DNA of 64,000 bases, from contig CM071569.1 in NCBI GenBank assembly GCA_036426205.1, positions 6,922,908-6,986,907 of the forward strand, read 5' to 3'. Both the position numbers and the translations under genes were made by a program. The stretch is from Ascaphus truei. Its lineage: Eukaryota > Chordata > Amphibia > Anura > Ascaphidae. The notes beneath the pieces were generated by a model. That model made no database searches, had not been told where the DNA came from, and saw only the letters and a program-made list of their open reading frames with translations. This document shows positions 22,120 to 32,685 of the stretch, piece by piece; position 1 is the first letter of the stretch, and every line of letters begins with the position of its first letter.

Positions 22120-22210
22120 TATCTAAGGGCTGGCGAGGGGGTGATTGGAACGGGGCTGGCGAGGGGGTGATTGGAGCGCGGCTTGCATCGGAGCGGGGGG
22201 GGGGGAGTGA
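22120..22210 (+). repeat. 26-bp tandem pair and G-rich stretch
   Basis: GGCTGGCGAGGGGGTGATTGG occurs twice in direct order, followed by a G-rich run ending GGGGGGGGGG. Confidence 0.75.
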
Positions 22211-22369
22211 GGCTGCTTACTGAAGTATGGTTGCTGCTGGGGGAAGTGCGAGGGGAGTTACGGTGGCTGCTTGGGGACGTGTAGGGCTGCCGGCGCCTCA
22301 CTCCACCTCTTCTTCCCTCCTCTCTCCTTCCCCCTCCCCCCGAAAGGGCACGCGGCGACCATTGTTTTT

Positions 22370-22452
22370 TTTTAAATTAGCGCGACCCCGGTAATAGCGT
22401 GGTCGGATCGGGTGACCCCCGAGGACCGCGCTATAACGGGGTTGAGCTGTGG
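22370..22452 (-). mobile_element. Half of a pogo/Tigger-like MITE
   Basis: The end GCTATAACGGGGTTGAGCTG is the inverse of the 4706 terminus. The interior differs and is CpG-rich. The other end was not found. Confidence 0.45.
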
Positions 22453-22461
22453 TATTACCCA

Positions 22462-22518
22462 TACTAACTGTCCAAATACAGGACAGTCCAGTTCAATACT
22501 GGACACATAGCATCCCTA
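22462..22518 (-). mobile_element. Fragment of the AGGGTTGCCAGG MITE family
   Basis: The words GTCCAAATACAGGACAGTCC and AGTTCAATACTGGACACAT match 12130-12170 and the inverse of 56290-56330. Only about 55 bp remain. Confidence 0.6.
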
Positions 22519-22544
22519 CTGTACTTCCAGTGTCACAAATGTTA

Positions 22545-23040
22545 TTATTTATTTATTTATAAAATGTTTTACCAGGAAGTAATACTGTACATTGAGAGTT
22601 ATCTCTTGTTTTCATGTACAGTATGTCCTGGGCACAGAGTTAAGATGACAAATACATGGTTACAAATGCATGGTTATATTAATTGAATGGGGGTTATACA
22701 TTATATAGAAATATATTGCATGCACAGTTGAAGATAATGTATGTTATAGGTGTATGGAACAGTTACAGGCCAGATTAAAATGTGAGACAGCTTTAGTTTT
22801 GAAAGCACTTAGCTGGTGGCGGCTGTGAGAGTCTCTGGAGATTGTTCCAGTTGTGAGGTGCATGGTAAGAGAAGGAGGAGCCGCCGGATGCTTTGTTGAA
22901 CCTTGGGACCGTGAACAGTGTTTTGGAGTCAGATCTCAGATGATAAGTGCTGCGTGTGGTAGGGGTGAGGAGCCTGTTCAGATACATGGGTAGCTTGCCC
23001 AGAAAGTATTTGAAGGCAAGACAGGAGAGATGAACTTTGC
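22545..23040 (-). pseudogene. L2/CR1-type LINE C-terminus and 3' end
   Basis: The minus strand from about 23040 reads KVHLSCLAFKYFLGKLPMYL, then the RSDSKTLFTVPRFN and SFSYHAPHNWNNL segments. These are the conserved C-terminal region of L2/CR1 ORF2 (FSVAAPrLWNSLP type). After a frameshift the last codons read SHFNLACNCSIHL. The 3' UTR ends in TTTATAAATAAATAAATAA at 22545-22565. It is 5'-truncated and is the same family as 8856-9187. Confidence 0.85.
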
Positions 23041-23345
23041 GCCTAGAATGACATCATATATTAAAAATGGCTGTCTCATTAGTCCAAGCAATTTACCCCA
23101 ATGTTTTTTTTCACATGGAAAAATGATGGATTTAAACACACAAAGTATAGATCCCATTATAATATGTGTTAATATATATAATAATTGTGTTATGTAACTC
23201 CGTTATAACTACTCCTATTGACACCTTAACTTTTAGGTTGATGCATAGGGAAGATAAAGCCGTCGCAGCCAATACAAATGACCTTGATATATTGACACAT
23301 GCAACAGGTGGAGGTTCACCAAAAAGTAATAGCCGCAATCGCACC
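23041..23345. other. Unannotated stretch
   Basis: AT-rich. The words GACATCATATATTAAAAATGGC and others are unplaced. No gene visible. Confidence 0.35.
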
Positions 23346-23679
23346 TTAAAGCTGCAGTTCAGGCTCCCGTTTTTTAGTTTTTTTTTCACTTCAATAGTTT
23401 CATGTGGGCAATCTCTACTTACCTAAAAAAACTGCATAGCTGCCGGTCAATTCGTTCTCCGGCTATTGATTGGCAAAGTTTGGCGACATCTTTAAATATG
23501 GGGAATGTAAATCGTTGCTATAGGAACAAGTATGCTTGTTAAAATAGAATACAAGAAAATTGGTCTTTCAAAGTTGTTTTTTTTAAAACAGAAAATGCTA
23601 AAAGTATTTTTTCTTACTACAGAACTGATTTATTTAAAAAAACCACACATGCAGGATATTGCATGAACTGCAGCTTTAA
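23346..23679 (-). mobile_element. piggyBac-like MITE (TTAA flanks)
   Basis: Ends AGCTGCAGTTCA and TGAACTGCAGCT are perfectly inverted and flanked by TTAA on both sides (23346-23349 and 23676-23679). Opposite in orientation to the copy at 3226-3586. No coding capacity. Confidence 0.8.
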
Positions 23680-23918
23680 CTGCGCATTAAGTGATTGCGG
23701 CTGTCGGCCTTTCATAAATCTCACACGTAACATCACTTCAATTCAAAAACCCGTTCCTGAGCGTCAGTCACGATCCTCTCTGACCTTTCAGAATGATATT
23801 TTTACAGTGAAACAGAAAGTAATACTCTGTAAGAAAATAAACACGTAATAAGGGGGATAGCGTGTAATCTGCCGTGGCCAATATCATCTGTTACTTGAAA
23901 TATACTTGAATTTCTTAA

Positions 23919-24527
23919 CACGGGTGGACAAATCAAGTCCTAAAGGGCCACCAACAGGTCAGGTTTTCAGGATATCCCTGCTTCAGCACTCTGTGATGCA
24001 GTCTTAGGCCGCACTTATTGTGCCGGCGACAGCGACACGATGGGTGACGGCATCGCGGGATTCCCGCAATTTGATTTGTTCACGTGACGCGACGGCCCTT
24101 GAAAAATCAAATTTTGCCGGCGGCGGGTTTTGGCGATGACGACGTCGCTCCGTCGCTTGTCGCCGTCGCTCCGTCGCTTGTCGCCGTCGCTTCGTCGCTT
24201 GTCGCCGTCACGTGCACTATAAGCGCACGCGGCGGCAATGCTTTTGTTTTTAGGCGAATTCGGACACGACGTCGCATCAAAACAAATGTATTGAATCCGC
24301 CGCGTGCGCTTATAGTAGGAGCGGCACGACGGCGCGGTCGCAATCGCTGGAAGTCAATTCAGTTTGATTTTTTTCTCAGCGACCGCAGCGTGACTTCAGC
24401 GTCGCCGTCGCCGGGACTATAAGCGCGGCCTTAGACTGAGCCACTGATTGAGCCACCTGTGCTGAAGCAGGGATGTGCTGAAAACCTGACCTTTTGGTGA
24501 CCTTGAGGACTGGAGTTGCCCACCCGT
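23919..24527. mobile_element. Palindromic hAT-like MITE, interrupted by a Harbinger-like MITE
   Basis: The outer parts are GGTCAGGTTTTCAGGATATC with CCTGCTTCAGCAC on the left, and GCCACCTGTGCTGAAGCAGG with CTTGAGGACTGGAGTTGCCC on the right. This is the window's commonest MITE family (nine copies). A 424-bp element sits exactly within its central loop. Confidence 0.85.
24007..24430. mobile_element. PIF/Harbinger-like MITE, TTA target duplication, CpG-rich
   Basis: The left end GGCCGCACTTATTGTGCCGG and the right end, inverted (GGCCGCGCTTATAGTCCCGG), form long inverted ends flanked by TTA (24004-24006 and 24431-24433). TTA duplication fits PIF/Harbinger. CpG density is striking. Inside, CGTCGCTTGTCGC units of about 18 bp are repeated in tandem at 24143-24210. 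Open frames on both strands here (VAPSLVAV-type) are read-throughs of the tandem. Confidence 0.8.
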
Positions 24528-24865
24528 TTTAACGGGTAAATATTTTTACGTTACTAAAGTTAATTGAAGCCACTTGACTTTATCATATACAATTAGCGGA
24601 ATTACCCGGTGTTGCCCGGGATGGGGGTGGGTGGTGTTCAAAGTAGGCAGAATTAAAAATTTCAATTTCTTACAATAGTTGGACTGCTTCTTGTCTTTGT
24701 TCCTCAAGTCGGCGACTCCTTTATTCTTCCGTTTCAGAATTTCGGGCGGCTGTACCCGGCGTAACATACGCTGATATAGGTTATTAATCATCAAATGTCA
24801 ATGTTTCCATTGTAGCCAAATGTTTTGTAGGTTTTTGTGACCGTTATCCAATCCCTTTTTATGAG
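24528..24865. other. Unannotated stretch
   Basis: The words ATTACCCGGTGTTGCCCGGG and GGCGGCTGTACCCGGCGTAAC suggest further repeat sequence, but ends could not be placed. Confidence 0.3.
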
Positions 24866-24973
24866 GAGACCCAGGCCCAGAACCACAAAAAGGTTCTAAG
24901 CTTTAGCACCCATTCATATGAATGGGAGTAAAGGCGTGCTACAGCTTAGCACCACTTAGTGGACTTGGGCCCT
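24866..24973. mobile_element. Palindromic MITE of the 'GCCCAGATCCAC' family
   Basis: GTTCTAAGCTTTAGCACCCA is answered by GTGCTACAGCTTAGCACC, and the outer GGCCCAGAACCAC by GTGGACTTGGGCC. Copies occur at 34089-34195 and 55892-55993, and there is a one-ended relic at 56931. It is about 108 bp with no coding capacity. Confidence 0.75.
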
Positions 24974-25470
24974 AGAGTTTTGCTCACACTTTTTGTGCCC
25001 TTGATGCAGAACTGCCCCTTTAAAAGATGTTTCTCTGAGGAGTTTGGGAAGACTGCAGAATGGTAAAGGGCTCAAATGCTTATTTGCATTGACAACGTGC
25101 AGTGGTGAGAGTGCAGAGCTTTGCAGATCCATGCTTATATTTGTATAATGCATGTATTCATCAGGAACATGCACAGGTGCTAGCGCAGTGGCATTTCCCC
25201 TCCAACACTGGGCACATGAAAATAGTTACACTTTAGTTCCTGTGCCAATGTGGGATACAGGAGCTTACGCTCCACTGAGGACCTCCTATGAAGGCCCCAT
25301 AACGCCAGCAACGTATTACATGCAAAGATATTTTTACCAATAAAACACTTGTACTTCTGGATTTCATTTTCTTATACGAATATATACATAATCTAGAAAT
25401 AATGATGACTTGACCTATAAGCCGCAGATCATTTCTCAAGTCACTGATTTATAAGCTCTGGTAACCAGCT
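24974..25470. other. Unannotated stretch
   Basis: Short frames only; nothing recognised. Confidence 0.35.
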
Positions 25471-25710
25471 CAGTGCCGTCTTAACGCATGGACACGCTGG
25501 GCAGCTGCCCGGAGGCCCCACGAGCATAGGGGCCCCACGCTAATCTATGCACAGACCAGAATTTAACACTAATTTTCCGATCACCCGCCTCCACATTCAA
25601 ATCTCCCGCTAACTCGGTAGAAGGAGAAAAATGACGACTTGTAGCGGAGCGTTGGCGGGGCCCAGTGCACTGCTTTCCCGGGGGCCTATAATGCTGTTAA
25701 TACGACCCTG
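25471..25710. mobile_element. hAT MITE with perfect 8-bp target duplication
   Basis: Ends CAGTGCCGTCTTAAC and, inverted, CAGGGTCGTATTAAC are flanked by AACCAGCT at 25463-25470 and again at 25711-25718. An 8-bp duplication with CAG/CTG ends is diagnostic of hAT transposition. It is 240 bp. The GCCCGGAGGCCCC block near the left end is characteristic of the family in other vertebrates. Confidence 0.9.
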
Positions 25711-25718
25711 AACCAGCT

Positions 25719-26587
25719 GAAGGTTTCCAAACTCTATTGACATTGTAAATGTTTTGTTACCGGTACCCTTTGTGCGGTTTGTGTTATCCGTCATGGAGAT
25801 GTGTTGTGGCACTTACAAACCAATTTGCCAAAGTCTCCCAGGTGCAATGCGTGGAGCAAAACAATGATCAAAGTGTTAAAGTAAAACGCAGCGCTGCTTT
25901 CAATTGGAATCATATTGCTTGATAAATCAGGTGTGTTTGTTTGCACCTGTTTTGAAGCTGGGAGACCCCTACAGTATGTGCCCTAGTGAGCTTTGTAATG
26001 ACCTCACGCTTGTCACTATAATCATGGCAATGTTCCATTTAGAACCTTTAGGTGTTTAAGTACTAAGACCATTTTTTGATTGAGCATTTAGTCCTAAAAA
26101 TTAGTACAACCCTTCATAAAATGTGCGTCTGGTGACGGTGGTTCTGGAACATCGTACATACAGTATCCACACATAGTTCAATGTTTGAAATGAATGTTCA
26201 CGCATTGCGTCGTGCTGAATATTTGAGTGATACACACAATTATGTTTTAATTTAAACTGTAGGTTTATACTAGTATTGGTAAATATAAATGATAACCGCC
26301 ATACTATGAAAATAATACACTTTCTTAACCTGCACAATGAAACATCTGTGCTACCATGATATATTTGCTTGATACAGTACATAGCAACTTTAATTCTGCA
26401 CTAACAATATAAGCGACTTTCTAGAGTTTACACCAGGTCCATCTTAGGGTATAATTTAGATGTAAACATTTTTGTAGTGCATCCCATTTGTGTGCGCCAA
26501 TACAGTATATTTACCAAAATAATTACATTGAGAAAAAAGTTACGTATACAGGCGCACACAATCACAGTACTGTAGTGCCGACGGTTA
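25719..26587. other. Unannotated stretch
   Basis: AT-rich, short frames only, no termini recognised. Confidence 0.4.
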
Positions 26588-26859
26588 TTCTAACACAAAC
26601 CAGTGGCAATCGCCAAAAAGACCCAGGTACATGCTGGGTTGTGTTTAAGGCATTTCTGCATTGACTAATGGCCCATCAGATTAACAGCAGGGGTCCCTGG
26701 CAGTCCCATTCCAACTGAATGGGATTGCCAGGGACCCATGCTTTGTTAATCCGATGGGTCATTAGTCAATGCAGAAATGCCTTAAACTTGCCTTAAACTA
26801 GCCAGGTTACACCCAGCATGTACCCAAAATGTAACCGGGTTCGTTTAAGGCAAGCCTTA

Positions 26860-27683
26860 TGTAGCCATGCATAATAATGACTGCATACATCTTCTCTGTT
26901 AGCAGTAAGTCCTGGTACACACAGGCCTGCCCACAGTAGTAATGGAGGTTTTCCCTCACCCCCAAGTGTGGTGCCCTGTGTAAGGATGGGAGTGGCTGTA
27001 TGCTCTGAGTCCCTGGATAGTGACCTCAGAGATGCGCCTGCCCCCTGGAGTATAAAGGGCACAGCACTGACAGTTAGTGTTGTGGTTCGAGGGAGAGAGT
27101 AACCTGACGATACCGTTATTGAAGGAACACTTTTGTGACCCTAGTGCAGTAACTAGCGGGAACATAGTGATAATTCCAGTGTGTTTACGCCACGCTGTGT
27201 CCAGGGACCTGGCACAGTGGTGATCTCCCTAGGAGAAAGGGAATCCCACTTCATGATTGGAGGGCGTACCTGGCAAAGGGACATCACGCAGAGATGTGCG
27301 GCTAGAGCTGGCAGCTGCATGGGGCAGTCTGCTACATCCCTGTATTCAATAAAGATGTCCTTGAGAAAAAGAACCCCACTGTGTGAGTGTGAGATTACTC
27401 AACAGTGGATGGCACCAAGAAGGAGTTCCTCACCAGGACCATCTCCCTGCGGAAGCACAGATCCTGATGAGGTGGAGGCGCTGCACATGATGTAAGTTGG
27501 ACTCGCACCCACTACCTCAGCTACCTGTCCTGATTGATATCCCCTAATAACACCAAGCGGGAGACTCAAGAGTCCTGTTACTTGCAGGTGCACCACCACA
27601 CACGCCTTGTAATGGGGGACTGGTTAGACTACACGGGAAAATATGAGATTGGGTGGGTCAGGCCAGAGGGAGCACCCGTTACA
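26860..27683 (+). mobile_element. Solo LTR, 824 bp, target duplication CTTA
   Basis: Starts TGTAGCCATGCATAATAATG and ends GAGCACCCGTTACA, flanked by CTTA at 26856-26859 and 27684-27687. A TATAAA box lies at 27051-27056 and AATAAA at 27348-27353, giving a clear U3-R-U5 order. GGTGGAGGCGCTG lies at 27473-27485 in U5. It is the plus-strand relative of the LTR at 3924-4701. No internal region is attached, so it is a solo LTR. Ty3/Gypsy origin is inferred from ends and duplication length. Confidence 0.9.
27051..27056 (+). promoter_or_regulatory. LTR TATA box
   Basis: TATAAA followed by a GC-rich stretch, about 190 bp into the LTR and about 295 bp before its AATAAA signal. Confidence 0.6.
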
Positions 27684-27692
27684 CTTAGAATA

Positions 27693-28979
27693 CTCGTTGT
27701 CTCGTCTGTACATATAATTTGTGATTTTCGTACCTAAATTTTACACCAAAAACTATATTTGCAACACTTAGTACACAAGCCTCTAAATGTTTTAAAATGT
27801 ATTCTTTTTCTTGATTTGGGTTCAGCCTAGAATTTATGGGCACAATTTAATTATTGTCCCTAATTCTCTTGGAGATAAAAGCGACATGTCCTGGGTAACA
27901 GTCCAACACTGGGTCTCCTAACTTCATCACTATGCCACCATAACACGAAGAGAGATCCGTGTCTGTGTCAGAAGTCCCTACAGTCACTATACAGTATTTC
28001 TTTCCTAGCTGCATGCAGTTTGCCATTACTGGCCAATATTGCAGGCTGTGTACTTTATGGCATTTTATAAAATTGTCATCTGTACAGCAGTTTAATATAA
28101 ACATCACACGCGCTGTCTATCGCATTCCTAACTACAACTGAGAAATGGAAGATTGATGGAGCATTTGTATTTTCCTCCTCTTATCGCAGGTTCGCTGGAA
28201 TTCTGCCCACAGTGATGTAGGGTGTCTATTGTCTGTTTTCTTTTATTCCAAGACCTGCTTTTCAATTTTTTTGTTGCGTGTCCCAGAAACTTGGCACAAA
28301 GTTGACAGCAAGATGAATAACCATGAGTCCGGACAAACGGACACAGGCGAAGCAAGCGGCATGGATTCTAAGAGGCTTTTCAAACTTATTCTTCCTTTAA
28401 AATGGCTCTGTAATTCATGTATGCTGACATCATGTCCCCAACCCCAGTGCAAGTAATTAGACATCCCCCGCAGTTTTCCTCGGCTGATGAGGCCTGTGGT
28501 TTGTGTTATTAAAAAAAAAAAAAACACAGCTGCCCCCAAAAATCTCCTATGGTCTTTGTATTAATCCTTTTCACCCCTGAGTTCAGGAGCCTTTGCTGTG
28601 TGTTTAATAGGTATTGTGTTGGGCAGTGAACCTGTGTCACTTGTGCAGTAGCGGCAGTAAATAAGGAAGGGAATGGTAATTGCTTATGAATGGAGTTCTG
28701 CATTCGATTAACCCCTTCGGCGCATTGCAGCTATCATGCAGGTAATGCGGGACGGTCTCCCGGGGCATTGGACATCTAAAGAGAGGAAAGGATGAGAAAG
28801 AGACCTAATCCCAAAAGCAAAGCTTCCTGCTTTATTATTGGAGAACGTGTATTGGGTGTATATTTATAACACAAATGTTTTCCTTTTTTATTCTGAATAC
28901 TCAGGGCACACCCTGTCCACCACCTGCACAGTACACTGAAGAACACATTTCTATGATCACTTGTTAATTAGTACTGTAT
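27693..28979. other. Unannotated stretch
   Basis: AT-rich with an A14 run near 28511. Frames up to 98 codons have no recognisable content. Confidence 0.4.
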
Positions 28980-29080
28980 ACAGTGGAATTGACAGGTATG
29001 ATTAATCCCTGTCCTGAAGAGCTTACAGTCTAGTGACCGAGGCAGGAAGGTAGAGTTATATACCTAATGTCACCGGCTGA
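28980..29080 (-). mobile_element. L2-type LINE 3' UTR fragment
   Basis: CCCTGTCCTGAAGAGCTTACAG corresponds to CCCTGCCCCGAAGAGCTTAC of the 34975 copy. It is short and has no tail. Confidence 0.5.
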
Positions 29081-29463
29081 GTCTGCGAGGTCTTGTGAGT
29101 GAGAGGCCAGCCATTCAATGGAAAGTAACACCATATCCCAGTTGGGGAGACTTGATGGGGTTACAGTGAGCAGTCTCGGACTGTTGGCATAAATTCCTTC
29201 TTTCTAGTTGGTACATGTACTGTAAAATCCTCATGTTCCACCAAGAACACTTCATGGCAATTCCGTATTTAGTGTTTACATCACCTGTAAAGCTGGCTGT
29301 TCAGTGTTTTGTTGGGTCTGTAGCTGCCAGATGAATATATGTTGATATGTATACACAAGCATCCATCTCCACACCCAATCCATATATAGTCATTCAAATG
29401 TTATGAAAACTCTCGGTGCTCTGTGTACAATGACTAAATGTAAATATTGTCTCTTCTCTATAG

Positions 29464-29524
29464 CATGAAAGAGAAGTGTTAGAAATTGCTGCTGCTTCGG
29501 ACCCTCGTCAGACCAGAAGGCAAG
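29464..29524 (+). CDS. Candidate isolated 61-base coding exon
   Basis: A pyrimidine-rich acceptor (TTGTCTCTTCTCTATAG) precedes the segment, and AAG|GTAAGG is a strong donor after it. Only one of the three frames is open; it reads HEREVLEIAAASDPRQTRRQ, a polar, low-repeat peptide unlike the repeat read-throughs elsewhere. Length 61 gives a phase change. I do not recognise the protein. No neighbouring exon was found in the window, so it would sit between long introns. It could be chance: only one short exon supports it, and the segment has not been compared across species. Confidence 0.4.
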
Positions 29525-29815
29525 GTAAGGGAAACATTTCACCATTGCTATCACCTAGTGTGTGCCAGGAATATAACCGTGGCAGTTAAACAATGGTTAT
29601 AATGGGAAAAATATAGGCCGTAGAAAGAGAAAGGTAGCTAGAAAATATTGCCATTTATTAAACAAGTGTTTTCCCGGTGGGGTACAATTGTATTTAACAC
29701 GAGTAAGTCAGCACCTGTGTACTATGTATATACCAGAAATGTATTAGGGTTTATCATTGGTTGTGCTGTGCTGGGAACACTGTTCATTTTTGTCATTGTT
29801 ATATTCAGCAAAATG

Positions 29816-30945
29816 TCATTGGTACTGTAGCCCAGGTTATAGTATCTTGCATTGGTACTGTAGCCCAGGTTATAGGATCTTGCATTGGTACTGTATCCCA
29901 GGTTATAGTATCTTTCATTGGTACTGTAGCCCAGGTTATAGTATCTTTCATTGGTACTGTAGCACAGGTTATAGTATCTTTCATTGGTACTGTAGCCCAG
30001 GTTATAGTATCTTGCATTGGTACTGTATCCCAGGTTATAGTATCTTGCATTGGTACTGTTGCCAAGGTTATAGGATCTTGCATTGGTACTGTAGCCCAAG
30101 TTTTAGGGTTAGTAAAGCGGAAAAGGGAAGGGTGGCGGAAGACACATAGTAGCAAGGTGGGTGTGCTACTCAGGAGGTTGCCTTTTTCCATAGTGGCGGG
30201 TAGCCCGGTTATAGGATCTTGCATTGCTACTGTCCCAGGTTTTATAGTCCTTGCATTGGTACTGTATCCACCATTTATAGTCTTTACTCATTGGTACTGT
30301 AGCCCAGGTATAGTATCTTTCATTGGTACTGTAGCCCAGGTTATAGTATCTTTCATTGGTACTGTAGCCCAGGTTATAGTATCTTTCAATTGGTACTGTA
30401 GCCCAGGTTTATATATCTTGCATTGGTATTGTATCCCAGGTTATAGTATCTTGCATTGGTACTGTTGCCCAGGTTATAAGGATCTTTCATTGGTACTGTA
30501 GCCCAGGTTAAAGTATCTTGCATTGGTACTGTAACCCAGGTTATAGCCTTGCATTGGTACTGTAGCTCAGTTATAGTATCTTTCTTTCATCATCATTATG
30601 TGTATCTGCATTGGTACTGTCGCCTCATGTTATAGTATATCTTGCCTTGGTACTGTGATCCTAGTTATAGTATCTTGCATTGGTGACTGTATCCCAGGTT
30701 AAGTATCCTTGCATTGGACTGTCCCCGTTTATAGATCTTGCATTGGTACTGTAGCCCAGGTTATAGTATCTTGCATTGGTACTGTAGCCCAGGTTATAGG
30801 TTCTTGCATTGGTACTGTATCCCAGGTTATAGGATCTTGCATTGGTACTTTAGCCCAGGTTATAGGATCTTGCATTGGTACTGTAGCCCAGGTTATAGTA
30901 TCTTGCATTGGTACTGTAGCCCAGGTCACACTCTCCCAGTGAAGT
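29816..30945 (+). repeat. 33-bp minisatellite in two blocks
   Basis: The unit reads ATTGGTACTGTAGCCCAGG followed by TTATAGTATCTTGC, with T/A and A/G variants at a few sites (CTGTATCCCAGG, TATAGGATC). The first block (29816-30105) is regular. 30106-30200 is non-repeat. The second block is regular only at its ends; 30215-30720 has many single-base gains and losses. Because 33 is divisible by three, long frames appear on both strands; they are not genes. Confidence 0.95.
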
Positions 30946-31961
30946 AAAGGCAATGGATAAACAATGTAGACCCAGTCAAAGGATGGTACCAGAATCAGCA
31001 GTATATTCCTCTTGTGTGAAAAGATAACACACATGCAACAATGCATGTACTAGTTAAGTGTTTATCAAGTCAACAATCATTGCACTTTCGTGTTGTATTC
31101 CAGGGGGAGCATGGAAGGAAAATAAACAAAATAATCTTCTAAGTGTAGACTGTTTGGTACTCAATGGGTTAATACCAATGATGTGTCTTGGCTCGTATGA
31201 ATATCCTACTCACAAGACGTAGATAAAAATACTGGTCAGTGTGACACAGTGGTCCTCAGCGGAAAGGACCTCTTGATTCTTGATAGAGTTTGGACCCCCA
31301 ATCTCAGCAGGAACAGCATAATATATGTGGGGAGAATAGTATCCATAGTGCAGACCAATAATGTAAAACGTAACTTTTATAAGGGTTTAAAAATGAACAC
31401 TTACAATAAAAACAATCAAATCAAGCATGAATCACAATAATGTGATGGAGGAGTAGACGTGGATTTTGGGCTCACCCACCACCTCCGGTGTTCATTGTGC
31501 TGCGTGGGAACTGCTACGTTGGAGCTCTCCCCCCTCTCAGCTCCCTCTGGGGTGTTCGGTGGTATCGGTCTGTCTGCTCAAGTCCTTGTGGTCGACGTCA
31601 TTCGATGTATATCTGGAGCTCCTCTGCAGCGGCCGTGCCCGTCCCCGTAAACACTCGCGTCCCGCTTCCCCTGACCGCCCTCGCGCTAGTAGGTGTCGTG
31701 CTGCTTTTTATTCACTTTAACAGCGCACAATCATTGCACTTACATTAGGCACAATGTGCTAATACACATAACAAATCGATGCGCAGCTCCTAGGTGTTCC
31801 CTCCAGCCCTGCTCCCGCCTGCTCCCGAGATGGGCGCGCGTCACTATTCCGGTTCGTCTCCGTGACGTCACTTTTCCGGTCCGCGCATCGATCGAGATGG
31901 TAAATTCCACAGGAAGTCGCAGGGGAGATGCTGGATAATGTCACAAGCTGCTGCAGGTTCT
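30946..31961. other. Probable body of the element ending at the hammerhead motif
   Basis: 31480-31900 is GC- and CpG-rich (GACGTCATTCGATG, GGGCGCGCGTCAC, CGCGCATCGATCGAG). On the minus strand it lies directly downstream of the hammerhead-like motif at 31962-32004. It may be the body of the same repeat. Short frames have no recognisable domain. Confidence 0.35.
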
Positions 31962-32004
31962 ACTCTACGCGTTTCGCTGGCTCAGCAGCTATCGTCAGGA
32001 GTTC
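31962..32004 (-). ncRNA. Type I hammerhead ribozyme-like motif
   Basis: Minus strand, 5' to 3': stem I strand ACTC (within GAACTC), CTGACGA box (31998-31992), a GCTG/CAGC stem II with a 6-base loop, GAAA (31975-31972), a two-base-pair AC/GT stem III with loop GC, the GTA triplet (31968-31966), then stem I partner GAGT (31965-31962). All conserved core positions are present in order, and the two stem I strands pair. An extra TA precedes stem II, as against canonical forms. Hammerheads are known from Penelope-like retroelements and from amphibian genomes. Cleavage is untested. Confidence 0.5.
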
Positions 32005-32033
32005 GATCGACTCCTGACGAAGCTGCTGAGCCA
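31978..32033. repeat. Near-perfect palindrome around the hammerhead box
   Basis: TGGCTCAGCAGCT..CGTCAGGAG is mirrored by CTCCTGACGAAGCTGCTGAGCCA around GTTCGATCGA. The right arm ends abruptly at 32033 before a GAAA, so only the left (minus-strand) unit has a complete core. Confidence 0.85.
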
Positions 32034-32538
32034 GGTTTCCTTGTGCACAGATCCATTTATTTAGCAGTGTGAGTGCTTCTGAAAGGACATGCCCCTTCCC
32101 CACCGCCTCCCGTACACAGTCTGTACAACCCGTCCAATCCCCACCAGAACGTCTTGTAGAGGAGGTGTCAGGGCATCTCTCCACCTGCCGGTGATTTGCA
32201 TGGCTGTGAGGGAGCTTTCGGAAGGGAGTCCAACAAATAGGCATTTGTCGGTGTGTTATGCAGGGAGAGTTGGCTGGTATGGATACATAGAGAATATACC
32301 TTCCTAAAGACAATGGGCTTGGGAAACATTGTGCTGCCAGCACCTACAACAGCACATGCAGTTAACCCCTTCGCTGCCAGTCTCGGCAGTGTATCGCTGG
32401 CCTTTCTGCCACCAGAAAAGCCAGTGGTGTGTTGTGTTTTTTAACTGGCGTTAGACTAGACATTTACCATTTGTTTCAGCACCAAAGTAAAACAAAATGG
32501 CCCTTTTAGCGTTTTAATGCGAGTTTATCCTATTTCGT
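32034..32538. other. Unannotated stretch
   Basis: No gene or terminus recognised. Confidence 0.35.
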
Positions 32539-32685
32539 TGTAACGGTGTTTCCCCTGCCCGGTGGGAGATCTGGCCATTACTGGCCGTGTGGTGCAAGAT
32601 ACCTGTTGGTAACAGGAGGGCTGAGTCATCCGCCGGTGGTAGTATGGACACCGGAACAGGCTTCTGGGGTAGCATGGCCCCTAGG
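32539..32685 (-). mobile_element. LTR 3' end fragment
   Basis: TGTAACGGTGTTTCCCCTGC, with GGTGCAAGATACCTGTTGGTAACAGGAGGGCTGAGTC-type landmarks, matches the terminal 130 bp of the other minus-strand LTRs (compare 40730-40880). The rest of the LTR is replaced by the C-rich tract. Confidence 0.65.

Larger units (their letters stand above)
26588..27690. mobile_element. Palindromic MITE split by a solo LTR
   Basis: The left end TTCTAACACAAACCAGTGGC begins after a TA. The right end GCCTTAGAA followed by TA is recovered only by removing the LTR and one CTTA at 26860-27687. Internal arms TCAGATTAACAGCAGGGGTC and GTTAATCCGATGGGTC, and TCAATGCAGAAATGCCTTAA, match the intact copy at 21394-21658. The LTR hit about 6 bp from the MITE's right end. 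Confidence 0.85.

Noticed and set aside
24084..24422. 112- and 78-codon CpG-rich frames
   Set aside because: They lie wholly inside the Harbinger-like MITE and its short tandem.
29722..30501. Frames of up to 246 codons
   Set aside because: Read-through of the 33-bp minisatellite, whose length is a multiple of three.
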